Shown here: piece by piece, positions 27,526 through 35,312 of the stretch
Position numbering within the stretch: position 1 is the stretch's first letter
Layout: each line of letters starts with the position of its first letter
Origin: an uncultured Lachnospiraceae bacterium
GTDB lineage: Bacteria; Bacillota; Clostridia; Lachnospirales; Lachnospiraceae
DNA length: 64,000 nucleotides
Direction of reading: 5' to 3'
Assembly (NCBI GenBank): GCA_910584725.1
Contig: CAJUBE010000026.1
Location: 1 to 64,000, forward strand
Notes under the pieces: model-generated
Seen by the model: only the letters and a program-made list of their open reading frames with translations
Told to the model about the DNA's origin: nothing
Database searches by the model: none
Made by a program: the position numbers and the translations under genes

Positions 27526-29121
27526 ATGAGGTATTTTAATACAGAAGGACGCTGCAAACCGGAAGAACACTATATGGTGTGCCTGGATGACAGGCTTAGG
27601 GAAATTAAGGAAAGATTTGTAGACAGGAAAAAATATTTTGTCATAAACAAGGGCAGGCAGTACGGTAAGACAACTACTCTTATGGCATTGGCGGAATACT
27701 TAAAGAAAGACTATATTGTCATCTTTCTGGATTTCCAGTTGATGAGTGCGGCTAACTTTGCAGATGAACAAACCTTTTCCCGAAAATTTATCGGACAGGT
27801 GGAACGTTATTTTTCCAGGAAGCAGGAACGCATGGAGGGGATAGATCAGGAAGCTTTTCAGGCGCTTCTTTCTCTGAAAAATGGGGAGAAGCTTTCTGTG
27901 GATGTGCTGTTTGACGGTTTGAGCAGGGTATGCGAAACGGCAAAGAAACCGATCGTTCTGATGGTCGATGAGGTGGACAGCGCGTCCAATAATCAGGTGT
28001 TCCTGGATTTCCTTGCGCAGCTTCGGGGATATTATCTGAATCGTGATGAGCTGCCGACCTTTCATTCTGTAATCCTCGCAGGGGTGTACGATATAAAAAA
28101 TCTGAAATTAAAAATACGACCGGAATCAGAGCATCAGTATAATAGTCCGTGGAACATTGCGGCTAATTTTGATCTGGATATGGATTTTTCTGCGGGACAG
28201 ATTGCCGGGATGCTTCAGGAGTACGAGGCGGATCATATTACGGGAATGAATGTGGAAGAAGTGGCCGGGGAAATTTATCAGTATACATCCGGCTATCCGT
28301 ATCTGATATCCCTGATTTGTAAAATGATAGACGAAACGCTGCAAAACGTAGAAAGCTATTCGGGCGGACAGGGTGTCTGGTCTAAGGCGGGAGTAGCAGA
28401 GGCGGTAAAAATGATTTTAAAATTGAAAACGCCTTTATTTGACAGTATGGTTAAGCAGTTAAGCATTTATCCGGAACTGAGGGAAGGATTGGAGGATATT
28501 TTGTATCGAGGGAAAAGAATTCTCTTCAGTCCTGCAGAAAAGTATATTAACCTTGGCGTGATGTTTGGCTATTTAAAGGAAGAGAGTGGGCGCGCTATGG
28601 TAGCGAACCGCATCTTTGAAATGTATCTGACGGATTTATTTATGTCAGAAGAGTCCAAAACCAGTGATATCTATTGTTTTGGGCAGAATAATCAGCCTCA
28701 GTTTATAAAAGAAAATCGACTGGATATGGACTTGGTACTAGAAAAGTTCGTCGAATATTTTACGGATATTTACGGCGATAATGATGAGAAATTCGTGGAA
28801 GCTTACGGCCGCAAGTTCTTTCTTCTTTATTTAAAACCGATCATCAACGGTACAGGCAATTACTATCTGGAAGCCCAGACCAGAGACGCCTCACGAACCG
28901 ATGTGATCGTGGATTATATGGGGGAACAGTTTGTGGTGGAGTTAAAGATCTGGCGCGGCAACGAATACAACGAGCGCGGGGAACAGCAGCTTGCCGGTTA
29001 TCTGGACTATTATCATCTGGACAGGGGATATATGCTCAGCTTTTGCTTTAATAAAAAGAAGGAAACGGGCATGAGGGAATTAAGGGTCGGAGATAAGACG
29101 ATTGTGGAAGCTGTAGTATAG
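27526..29121 (+). CDS. AAA-family ATPase with C-terminal PD-(D/E)XK nuclease domain, paralog 2
   Basis: This 531-residue paralog of 259-1842 keeps the P-loop variant KGRQYGKTTT, the Walker B VLMVDEVDSAS, and the C-terminal Asp ... E-L-K nuclease motif. Divergence is concentrated between the P-loop and Walker B (about residues 85-135), while most of the remainder is nearly unchanged. GGAGG lies 7 bp before the ATG. No Rpn-tail gene follows. It is the sole gene of unit C. Confidence 0.85.
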   Translation: MRYFNTEGRCKPEEHYMVCLDDRLREIKERFVDRKKYFVINKGRQYGKTTTLMALAEYLKKDYIVIFLDFQLMSAANFADEQTFSRKFIGQVERYFSRKQERMEGIDQEAFQALLSLKNGEKLSVDVLFDGLSRVCETAKKPIVLMVDEVDSASNNQVFLDFLAQLRGYYLNRDELPTFHSVILAGVYDIKNLKLKIRPESEHQYNSPWNIAANFDLDMDFSAGQIAGMLQEYEADHITGMNVEEVAGEIYQYTSGYPYLISLICKMIDETLQNVESYSGGQGVWSKAGVAEAVKMILKLKTPLFDSMVKQLSIYPELREGLEDILYRGKRILFSPAEKYINLGVMFGYLKEESGRAMVANRIFEMYLTDLFMSEESKTSDIYCFGQNNQPQFIKENRLDMDLVLEKFVEYFTDIYGDNDEKFVEAYGRKFFLLYLKPIINGTGNYYLEAQTRDASRTDVIVDYMGEQFVVELKIWRGNEYNERGEQQLAGYLDYYHLDRGYMLSFCFNKKKETGMRELRVGDKTIVEAVV

Positions 29122-29156
29122 TATTATATTAAAATCATAAATTGTATGCGTTTAAA

Positions 29157-29203
29157 AGTCTGATGTAAAGTATGAAATCGTCATAGTCTGCATCAGACTT
29201 TTT
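29157..29203 (+). terminator. Right end of unit C, intrinsic terminator
   Basis: AGTCTGATG (29157-29165) pairs perfectly with CATCAGACT (29191-29199), followed by TTTT. It ends only 22 bp before the start of the next gene, leaving no room for a new promoter, so it may act as an attenuator of that gene or be read through. Confidence 0.7.
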
Positions 29204-29225
29204 ATATTTCAGAACGGGGGCAAAG

Positions 29226-31475
29226 ATGAGCAGCACAGACCAGACACAGGAACTGATTAACGGAATAAAACGGGGGCTTTTGCAATGGTATGATTTCGAA
29301 CAAAATGCAAAAGTCCTCTATATCGGAGAGCGCACGGATGCGCTGGCGGAAATGCTGATGGAGCGGCCGCTTACCGTGGTATGCGTATCGGTGGAACAGT
29401 CCTGCAGCAACGGGTGGCAGCAGGAGCATAAGGGTGGTTTTGATTATCTGATTGCGGTGGAAGCACTGGAGCGCACAGAGAATCCTGAGCATGTTTTACA
29501 GAGCTGGCGAAGCCTTTTGCAAGAGGATGGCAGACTGCTCCTCGGTATGAACAACCGTTTCGGCATCCGCTATTTCTGTGGAGACCGGGATCCCTATACC
29601 GGCCGGAACTTTGATGGGATTGAGGGATATCGGAGAGCGTATGATAAAAAGGAGGATGTGTTCCGTGGCAGATGCTACAGCAGGGATGAAATAGAAAAAA
29701 TGCTCAGGGCGGCGGGATGGAATGCGTTCCAATTTTTTTCCGTTTTGTCGGATCTGCATAATCCCGGTCTGATTTATGCGGAGGACTATCTCCCGAATGA
29801 GGATCTGGCAAACCGCCTGTTTCCGACTTACAATTATCCTGACGCGGTATTTCTGGAGGAGGCGCCTCTGTATGAGTGTCTGGAGAATAACGGCCTGTTT
29901 CACAAACTGGCGAATGCGTGGCTGATTGAATGCGGGCCAAAGGAAGCGTTATGTGATGTACTGCATGTGACCTGCTCCATGGAGCGGGGGAGGGAGAGTG
30001 CGCTCTGCACAGTCATTCGCAGAACGGGGATTGTGGAGAAACGGGCGGCTTATCCGGAAGGCGAAGTGCGGCTTGAAAAGCTGGCGGCCCATGCGAAGGA
30101 ACTGAAGGGGCGCGGCATTCCCGTGGTAGATACGAAGCTGGAAGGCGGCGTCTGTGTGATGCCGCAGATACAGGCGGAGGTGGGACAGGTCTATCTAAAG
30201 AAGCTGCTTCGTACAGAAAAGGAACGTTTTCTGCAGGAGCTGGATCATTTCAGGGATCTGATTTTACAGTCTTCTGATATTGTGGAATCCGATCAGGGGG
30301 ATGGGGAAGGCGCCATTCTGCGCAGGGGTTATGTTGATATGGTGCCACTCAACAGTTTTTACATAGACGGGGAGTTTGTCTTTTACGATCAGGAGTTTTG
30401 TGAGGAAAACTATCCGGCCAACGCGGTTATCTCCCGGATGGTTGGCACATTTTATGCGGGAAATGTGGAATTGATGAAGATACTGCCGGTGGAGGAACTG
30501 TATGAAAGATATGGTTTGACAAAACAGCAGGAGCGTTGGCAAAAAATGGAGTGGGCGTTTCTGACGGACTTAAGAAAGGAGAGGGAGCTGCGGATCTATC
30601 ATGAGGCGTGCAGGGGAAATACGGAGACGATCTATGCGAACAGGCAGAGGATGAACTTTTCCACGGACGAGTATCAGCGGCTTTTCGTAGATATTTTCCG
30701 CAATGTGGAGGGAAGAAAGCTGATTCTGTTTGGATCGGGTCATTTTACGAAAAAGTTTCTGGCAATGTACGGGCAGGATTATCCCGTCTATGCGATTGTT
30801 GACAATAACGAGCATAAATGGGGGCAGGAGTTGGAAGGCATTGGAATTTGTCCGCCGGCGATTTTTGAAGAACTGTCAGGTGGGGAGTATAAGGTTCTGA
30901 TCTGCATCAAAAATTATCTGTCGGTGGTGCGGCAGTTAGAAGAGCTGGGTGTGAAAGAATATGGCATTTTCGATGCCGGGAAGGACTATCCGAGAAAGAG
31001 AAATCCCATCGTCCGGACACAGGCGGGGGCGGCAGAGGGCGAACCGAAAAAGTTTCACACGGGTTATATTTCAGGGGTGTTTGACCTTTTTCATATAGGA
31101 CACCTGAATATGTTTAAACGGGCCAAGGAACAGTGCGAGTATCTGATTGTGGGGGTAGTTTCCGATGAGGGCGTGCGCAAATATAAGGAGGTGGAGCCTT
31201 TTGTCCCATACGAGGAGAGGGCGGAGATGGTGCGCTCCTGCCGCTATGTGGACGAGGTGGTGAAGATTCCGCTTGAGTTTCGCGGTGTCAGGGAGGCATA
31301 CCAGATGTATCACTTTGACTGTCAATTTTCGGGAAGTGATTATAGGAATAATCCGGACTGGCTGGCGGACAAAGAGTTTCTGGAAAAACACGGGTCGGAG
31401 ATGGTGTTTTTCCCTTATACGGAGAGCACCAGCTCCAGCAAGCTGAAGCAGTTGATCGAGAAGCGGCTGTGCTGA
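29226..31475 (+). CDS. Three-domain fusion: methyltransferase-like, Rossmann-like, TagD-like cytidylyltransferase
   Basis: This 749-residue protein begins with a class I methyltransferase-like region (about 25-175; VLYIGERTDALAEML, LLLGMNNRFGIRYF). After a middle part that may be kinase-like, residues about 500-595 hold the accessory domain (LILFGSGHFTKKFLAMY, AIVDNNEHKWG). Residues about 608-749 are a cytidylyltransferase with the HIGH motif near 622 (SGVFDLFHIGHLNMFKRA) and a TESTSSSKL end. The last part resembles glycerol-3-phosphate cytidylyltransferases, so it could supply another CDP-linked donor for LicD. AGAACGGGGG lies upstream of the ATG. Confidence 0.8.
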   Translation: MSSTDQTQELINGIKRGLLQWYDFEQNAKVLYIGERTDALAEMLMERPLTVVCVSVEQSCSNGWQQEHKGGFDYLIAVEALERTENPEHVLQSWRSLLQEDGRLLLGMNNRFGIRYFCGDRDPYTGRNFDGIEGYRRAYDKKEDVFRGRCYSRDEIEKMLRAAGWNAFQFFSVLSDLHNPGLIYAEDYLPNEDLANRLFPTYNYPDAVFLEEAPLYECLENNGLFHKLANAWLIECGPKEALCDVLHVTCSMERGRESALCTVIRRTGIVEKRAAYPEGEVRLEKLAAHAKELKGRGIPVVDTKLEGGVCVMPQIQAEVGQVYLKKLLRTEKERFLQELDHFRDLILQSSDIVESDQGDGEGAILRRGYVDMVPLNSFYIDGEFVFYDQEFCEENYPANAVISRMVGTFYAGNVELMKILPVEELYERYGLTKQQERWQKMEWAFLTDLRKERELRIYHEACRGNTETIYANRQRMNFSTDEYQRLFVDIFRNVEGRKLILFGSGHFTKKFLAMYGQDYPVYAIVDNNEHKWGQELEGIGICPPAIFEELSGGEYKVLICIKNYLSVVRQLEELGVKEYGIFDAGKDYPRKRNPIVRTQAGAAEGEPKKFHTGYISGVFDLFHIGHLNMFKRAKEQCEYLIVGVVSDEGVRKYKEVEPFVPYEERAEMVRSCRYVDEVVKIPLEFRGVREAYQMYHFDCQFSGSDYRNNPDWLADKEFLEKHGSEMVFFPYTESTSSSKLKQLIEKRLC

Positions 31476-31521
31476 GGCCGGGAAGGCGGCATCGTGAGCA
31501 AAATATGCGGAGGAAAGAACA

Positions 31522-32793
31522 TTGAATATTATCTGTGCGCCAAAGGGCATTGTGGACAGGAATCATCCGGGACAGGGAATCGGGGATATTTCACAGGCGG
31601 GATTTGATTGTCTGCTGTTGGATTTGTCTCTATTCTGTCCGGCGGATGTCATGGAGCAGATCGGAAAACCGATGCAGAATACGGAAGCGCTACGGCAGAC
31701 GTCTTTTCTGTGCGAACATCCGGAAGAATTATATGACAGCTTGGGACCATTGTTGGAACAGTGCAGGGAACGAAATGTGCGTTATACAGCGGTCAGGGCG
31801 CCCTATCTGCGCAGGGATACAAAACGCAGCGATTTGGAGGCGTTTATAACGCGGCTGGCGGAGGAAAGCGTTGCGGTCTGCGGGCGGACCGGGTGTCGTT
31901 ATCTGATTGTCAGACCTTTATCGGCAGGGATACTTCCAAAAAATCTTTGGGAGAGGAATCGTGCATTTTATCTGAATCTGGCGGAGTGCGCAAAAAAATA
32001 TGATATGCAGATTCTGTTGGAGAACCAGTGCAGGGATTACAACGGGCATCTGGTGCGCGGGCTGTGCGCCGACAGCGGACAGGCGGTTTTGTGGATAGAC
32101 GCGCTCAATGAGGCAGCGGGTGAGGAGCGGTTCGGCTTTTGTATGGATGTCGGCGTATGTAATATCTGCGGGCAGAATATGTATGATTTTATTCTGGCTC
32201 TCGGGAAGCGTCTGAAAGCGGTGACTTTGCGCGATTGCGACGGAAACAGTGAGAGCGCGTTGCTGCCGTTTACCGCGGTGAAACGGGGAGAATCCCGGAC
32301 GGACTGGCTGAATCTGATCAGGGGCCTGCGCGAGATCGGATTTGACGGGGAACTGATTATGGATATATATGACACGGCGTCGGCGTTTTCACCGATTCTG
32401 CGGCCGGAGCTTTTGAGGATGGCAAAAGCGGTGGCGGCATATTTTAAGTGGCAGATCGGGATGGAGAAGCTGTTGAAAAAATATCCGTCCAGAGTGCTGT
32501 TTGGAGCGGGCAATATGTGCCGGGCATACATGAAGTGTTACGGAGAGAAATATCCGCCGCTGTTTACCTGCGATAACAATGAGAAGCTGTGGGGGAGCAG
32601 GTTTGAAGGGCTGGAGGTGAAAAATCCTCAGTGTTTAACGGAGCTGCCTGCAGACTGCGCGGTCTTTATCTGCAATATTTATTACAGAGAGATTGAGGCG
32701 CAGCTGCAGCGGATGGGCGTGAAAAACCCGGTTGAGTTCTTTAATGACGAGTACATGCCCACGTTTCATTTTGACAGGATAGATCGCGAGTGA
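31522..32793 (+). CDS. TIM-barrel sugar isomerase/epimerase with C-terminal Rossmann-like domain
   Basis: A TTG start follows GGAGGAAAG. Residues 1-300 match the AP_endonuc_2/sugar phosphate isomerase family: ILLENQCRDYNGHLVRG, GFCMDVGVCNICG, TLRDCDGN. The C-terminal ~110 residues are the accessory domain (VLFGAGNMCRAYMKCYG, TCDNNEKLWGSRFEG). A single-domain relative follows 19 bp downstream. Substrate unknown; a role in supplying a rare sugar is plausible. Confidence 0.8.
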   Translation: MNIICAPKGIVDRNHPGQGIGDISQAGFDCLLLDLSLFCPADVMEQIGKPMQNTEALRQTSFLCEHPEELYDSLGPLLEQCRERNVRYTAVRAPYLRRDTKRSDLEAFITRLAEESVAVCGRTGCRYLIVRPLSAGILPKNLWERNRAFYLNLAECAKKYDMQILLENQCRDYNGHLVRGLCADSGQAVLWIDALNEAAGEERFGFCMDVGVCNICGQNMYDFILALGKRLKAVTLRDCDGNSESALLPFTAVKRGESRTDWLNLIRGLREIGFDGELIMDIYDTASAFSPILRPELLRMAKAVAAYFKWQIGMEKLLKKYPSRVLFGAGNMCRAYMKCYGEKYPPLFTCDNNEKLWGSRFEGLEVKNPQCLTELPADCAVFICNIYYREIEAQLQRMGVKNPVEFFNDEYMPTFHFDRIDRE

Positions 32794-32812
32794 AGGAAAA
32801 GGGAGGACGGGA

Positions 32813-33766
32813 ATGCTTCAAAGAGGAGTGCAGACGGAAAATATAGTAAATGACGAACATCCGGAGGAGGGATTCGCGATGCTTGCAAGGGCGGGCTTTT
32901 CCTGTGCGGATTTCAGTCTAAACGTATATCTGAAAAACACGGATATTTATCGGTCGCGGCTCAATCGTTTTTTTGATCAATCGGCGGCAGAGCTCGAACG
33001 GTTCTTTGCACCGCATAAGCAGGGCGCGCAGGCGGCCGGAATCCGGATCAATCAGATGCATATGCCGTATCCGATTTATGTGCCGACCGCCGATGAGGAG
33101 ATCAATACCTATCTGCGGGAGGAAGTGGCGCGCAAGAGTATGGCGGTCTGCGCTTTTTTGGAATGTCCCTATATCGTCGTACATGGAATGAAGCTGGCAA
33201 AATATCTGGGTTCTGAGGAAGAGGAGTGGAAACGGACGGAAGCATTTTTAGAATCCCTTGTACCGACGGCAAAGGAGATGGGAATCACGCTCTGCGTGGA
33301 AAACCTGTATGAGAGCGTGGGCGGGCATCTGGTGGAAGGACCATGCTGCGATGCGCAAAAGGCGGCGGAGCGGATTGACCGGATCAATGAGAAGTATCAT
33401 GCGGAGGTGCTGGGTTTTTGTTTTGACACGGGACATGCGAACCTTGTGGGAATTGATTTTGAGAGCTTTATCACTACGCTTGGGGAGCGCCTAAAGGTCT
33501 TACATATCCATGACAATGACGGAATCGGTGACTTGCACCAGATCCCGTATACGTTTGCAAAGGTGCGGGAGAACAAATCTTCCACCGATTGGGACGGGTT
33601 CCTTCGGGGGCTTCGGAAGATCGGCTATCAGGGGACGCTGAGCTTTGAGACTGCGCCGGTACTCACGGCATTTCCGGAGGCGATGAAGGCGGATGTGCTG
33701 GCGTTTATCGGGAGAATCGGAGAATATTTTTCTTCGGGTTTGTACCAGGATTTGTACCAGGAGTAA
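32813..33766 (+). CDS. TIM-barrel sugar isomerase/epimerase
   Basis: The 317-residue protein matches the AP_endonuc_2 family with metal-ligand style motifs: CVENLYESVGGHLVEG, GFCFDTGHANLVG, HIHDNDGIGDLHQIPY. It resembles the barrel of the preceding gene but has no accessory domain. The two are likely co-transcribed as the end of the glycan locus; the toxin-antitoxin promoter begins right after its stop. Confidence 0.85.
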   Translation: MLQRGVQTENIVNDEHPEEGFAMLARAGFSCADFSLNVYLKNTDIYRSRLNRFFDQSAAELERFFAPHKQGAQAAGIRINQMHMPYPIYVPTADEEINTYLREEVARKSMAVCAFLECPYIVVHGMKLAKYLGSEEEEWKRTEAFLESLVPTAKEMGITLCVENLYESVGGHLVEGPCCDAQKAAERIDRINEKYHAEVLGFCFDTGHANLVGIDFESFITTLGERLKVLHIHDNDGIGDLHQIPYTFAKVRENKSSTDWDGFLRGLRKIGYQGTLSFETAPVLTAFPEAMKADVLAFIGRIGEYFSSGLYQDLYQE

Positions 33767-33776
33767 GAGAAAATGC

Positions 33777-33815
33777 TTTACAATGCTTTACAAAATTGGT
33801 ATACTCTTTGTAAAG
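33777..33815 (+). promoter_or_regulatory. Promoter-operator of the RelB/DinJ-YoeB pair
   Basis: TTTACA (33777-33782), a 17-bp spacer and TATACT (33800-33805) form the promoter. A perfect inverted repeat, CTTTACAAA (33786-33794) and TTTGTAAAG (33807-33815), brackets the -10, and an extra CTTTACA half-site lies at 33776-33782. The layout fits autoregulation by the antitoxin. Confidence 0.7.
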
Positions 33816-33877
33816 AAACATATAATAAATCGGGGTATTTATTTTTGTAAGGGCAATTTAAGGATGGAGGCAATAAT

Positions 33878-34147
33878 ATGGCGCAGACAACAATGGTGAA
33901 TTTCAGGATTGACGAAGATGTCAAAAAAAATATGGAAGAAATTTGCTCCAAAATGGGATTGACGATGACTGCCGCGTTAAATATATTTATCAATAAGGTG
34001 ACAATGGAGAGACGCATCCCTTTTGAAATTACTGCAGATCCTGATCCTTTCTATGCGGAAAGCAATATTCGCTATCTGGAGCAAAAGATGGCGGATTATA
34101 GGGCAGGAAAACTGAAATTATCTGAGCATGATCTGCTGGAGGATTGA
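33878..34147 (+). CDS. RelB/DinJ-family antitoxin
   Basis: The 89-residue protein begins with a ribbon-helix-helix-type segment, VNFRIDEDVKKNMEEICSKM, followed by MTAALNIFINKV, as in RelB/DinJ antitoxins. Its C-terminus is acidic and probably wraps the toxin. It is 3 bp upstream of the YoeB-like toxin gene, with GGAGG before the ATG. The antitoxin normally represses its own promoter, and matching half-sites are present upstream. Confidence 0.9.
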   Translation: MAQTTMVNFRIDEDVKKNMEEICSKMGLTMTAALNIFINKVTMERRIPFEITADPDPFYAESNIRYLEQKMADYRAGKLKLSEHDLLED

Positions 34148-34150
34148 TGC

Positions 34151-34417
34151 ATGAATGTTCGGATGATACAGTGGGATACTGATGCATGGGATGAGTATTG
34201 CGATTGGCAGCAGAAAGACAGAAGTGTTATAAAACGAATTAATCAACTTATAAAAGATATAAAACGAAATCCGTTTGACGGTATAGGGAAGCCGGAGGCT
34301 TTAAAAGGAAATTTAAGTGGATTTTGGAGTCGGCGCATTACAGACGAACATAGAATGATATATGCGGTGGAAGATGAAACAGTCATAATCATTTCATGTA
34401 AAGGGCATTATGAATGA
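34151..34417 (+). CDS. yoeB: YoeB/Txe-family mRNA interferase toxin
   Basis: The 88-residue protein lines up with E. coli YoeB along its length, including GKPEALKGNLSGFWSRRI, TDEHRMIYAV and the terminal GHYE. The general-acid/base Glu, Arg and His-Tyr residues used in ribosome-dependent mRNA cleavage are conserved. The partner is a RelB/DinJ-type antitoxin rather than YefM, a combination known in Firmicutes. It is probably an active toxin. Confidence 0.9.
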   Translation: MNVRMIQWDTDAWDEYCDWQQKDRSVIKRINQLIKDIKRNPFDGIGKPEALKGNLSGFWSRRITDEHRMIYAVEDETVIIISCKGHYE

Positions 34418-34432
34418 ACGAGGGTAAGCGAT

Positions 34433-35230
34433 ATGACAAACAAAGAAATCCTCCAAATTGCAATGGAACAGTCCGCGCTGGACATCAACTGCAATGCGGA
34501 GGACTTTTTATGTGCGCATTCGGTGATCGTAAGATCCGGTGTGGGATCGAAGGCGCGAAAATACTATAAGGAGCCGATTGCCTGCAATCTGGTTTCCTAC
34601 GGGAACAATATTGTGGCATCCGTGCGGGATGAATACAGGGAAATTGTCGAGGAATACCTCGGAAGATTTGAATTTTACCACTGTTTTGAGACGCCGAATC
34701 TTCACTGGCTGAATGAGAGAATGCAGCCGTTTGGACAGAAGGTATGTTTTATGGCGGAGTATTATCTTCCCGATGTGGAAAAACTGCACGCCCTGTCATG
34801 CGGTTATGAGCTGCGGACTTTGGAACAGGCAGATTTCCGGGAATTATATAAGCCGGAGTGGGGCAATGCGCTCTGCGAGGACAGGAAAGAACTGGACGTT
34901 CTGGGGATCGGCGCGTACGACGGTGAAGAACTTGTGGGGCTGGCGGGATGTTCCGCTGACTGCGCGACCATGTGGCAGATCGGGGTGGACGTGCTGCCGG
35001 CGTACAGGAGGCAGGGGGTCGCTGCTGCGCTGACAAGCGGTCTTGCCGTGGAGATTCTGGAGAGGGACAGGGTTCCTTTTTACTGTTCGGCGTGGTCCAA
35101 TATCCGCTCGGTGAGAAATGCGGTGAAGAGCGGGTTTATTCCAGCTTGGGTGGAAATGACGGTGAAGCCGGAGAGCGTGGTGGAGGAGTTGAACCGGGGA
35201 ATTGCGGCGGGGCAGGAAAGTGAAATGTAA
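34433..35230 (+). CDS. GNAT-family N-acetyltransferase
   Basis: The 265-residue protein has a GNAT fold in its C-terminal half: a beta4 region MWQIGVDVLPAYRRQGVAAA with the acetyl-CoA pyrophosphate loop (R-x-x-G-x-A), then YCSAWSNIRSVRNAVKSGF. The N-terminal ~120 residues are not typical of the family. GAGGGTAAG precedes the ATG. No substrate can be inferred. Confidence 0.8.
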   Translation: MTNKEILQIAMEQSALDINCNAEDFLCAHSVIVRSGVGSKARKYYKEPIACNLVSYGNNIVASVRDEYREIVEEYLGRFEFYHCFETPNLHWLNERMQPFGQKVCFMAEYYLPDVEKLHALSCGYELRTLEQADFRELYKPEWGNALCEDRKELDVLGIGAYDGEELVGLAGCSADCATMWQIGVDVLPAYRRQGVAAALTSGLAVEILERDRVPFYCSAWSNIRSVRNAVKSGFIPAWVEMTVKPESVVEELNRGIAAGQESEM

Positions 35231-35312
35231 AGCCGGGAATCGGTAGGGCTGTGAAGCGGTCATAAATGAGAAAAGCGGTCTGAGGATGGAAAAGAAGGGG
35301 ATGTGTGCTGTT

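Larger units (their letters stand above)
27407..29203 (+). mobile_element. Putative inverted-repeat-bounded element C (ATPase/nuclease)
   Basis: The left end (27407-27440) and the inverted right end (29157-29186) match at 23 of 26 core positions and match the ends of units A and B. The only gene inside is the 531-residue ATPase/nuclease paralog. Orientation relative to the locus is the same as in A and B. The unit separates the second TylF-type gene from the three-domain fusion gene. Confidence 0.6.
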
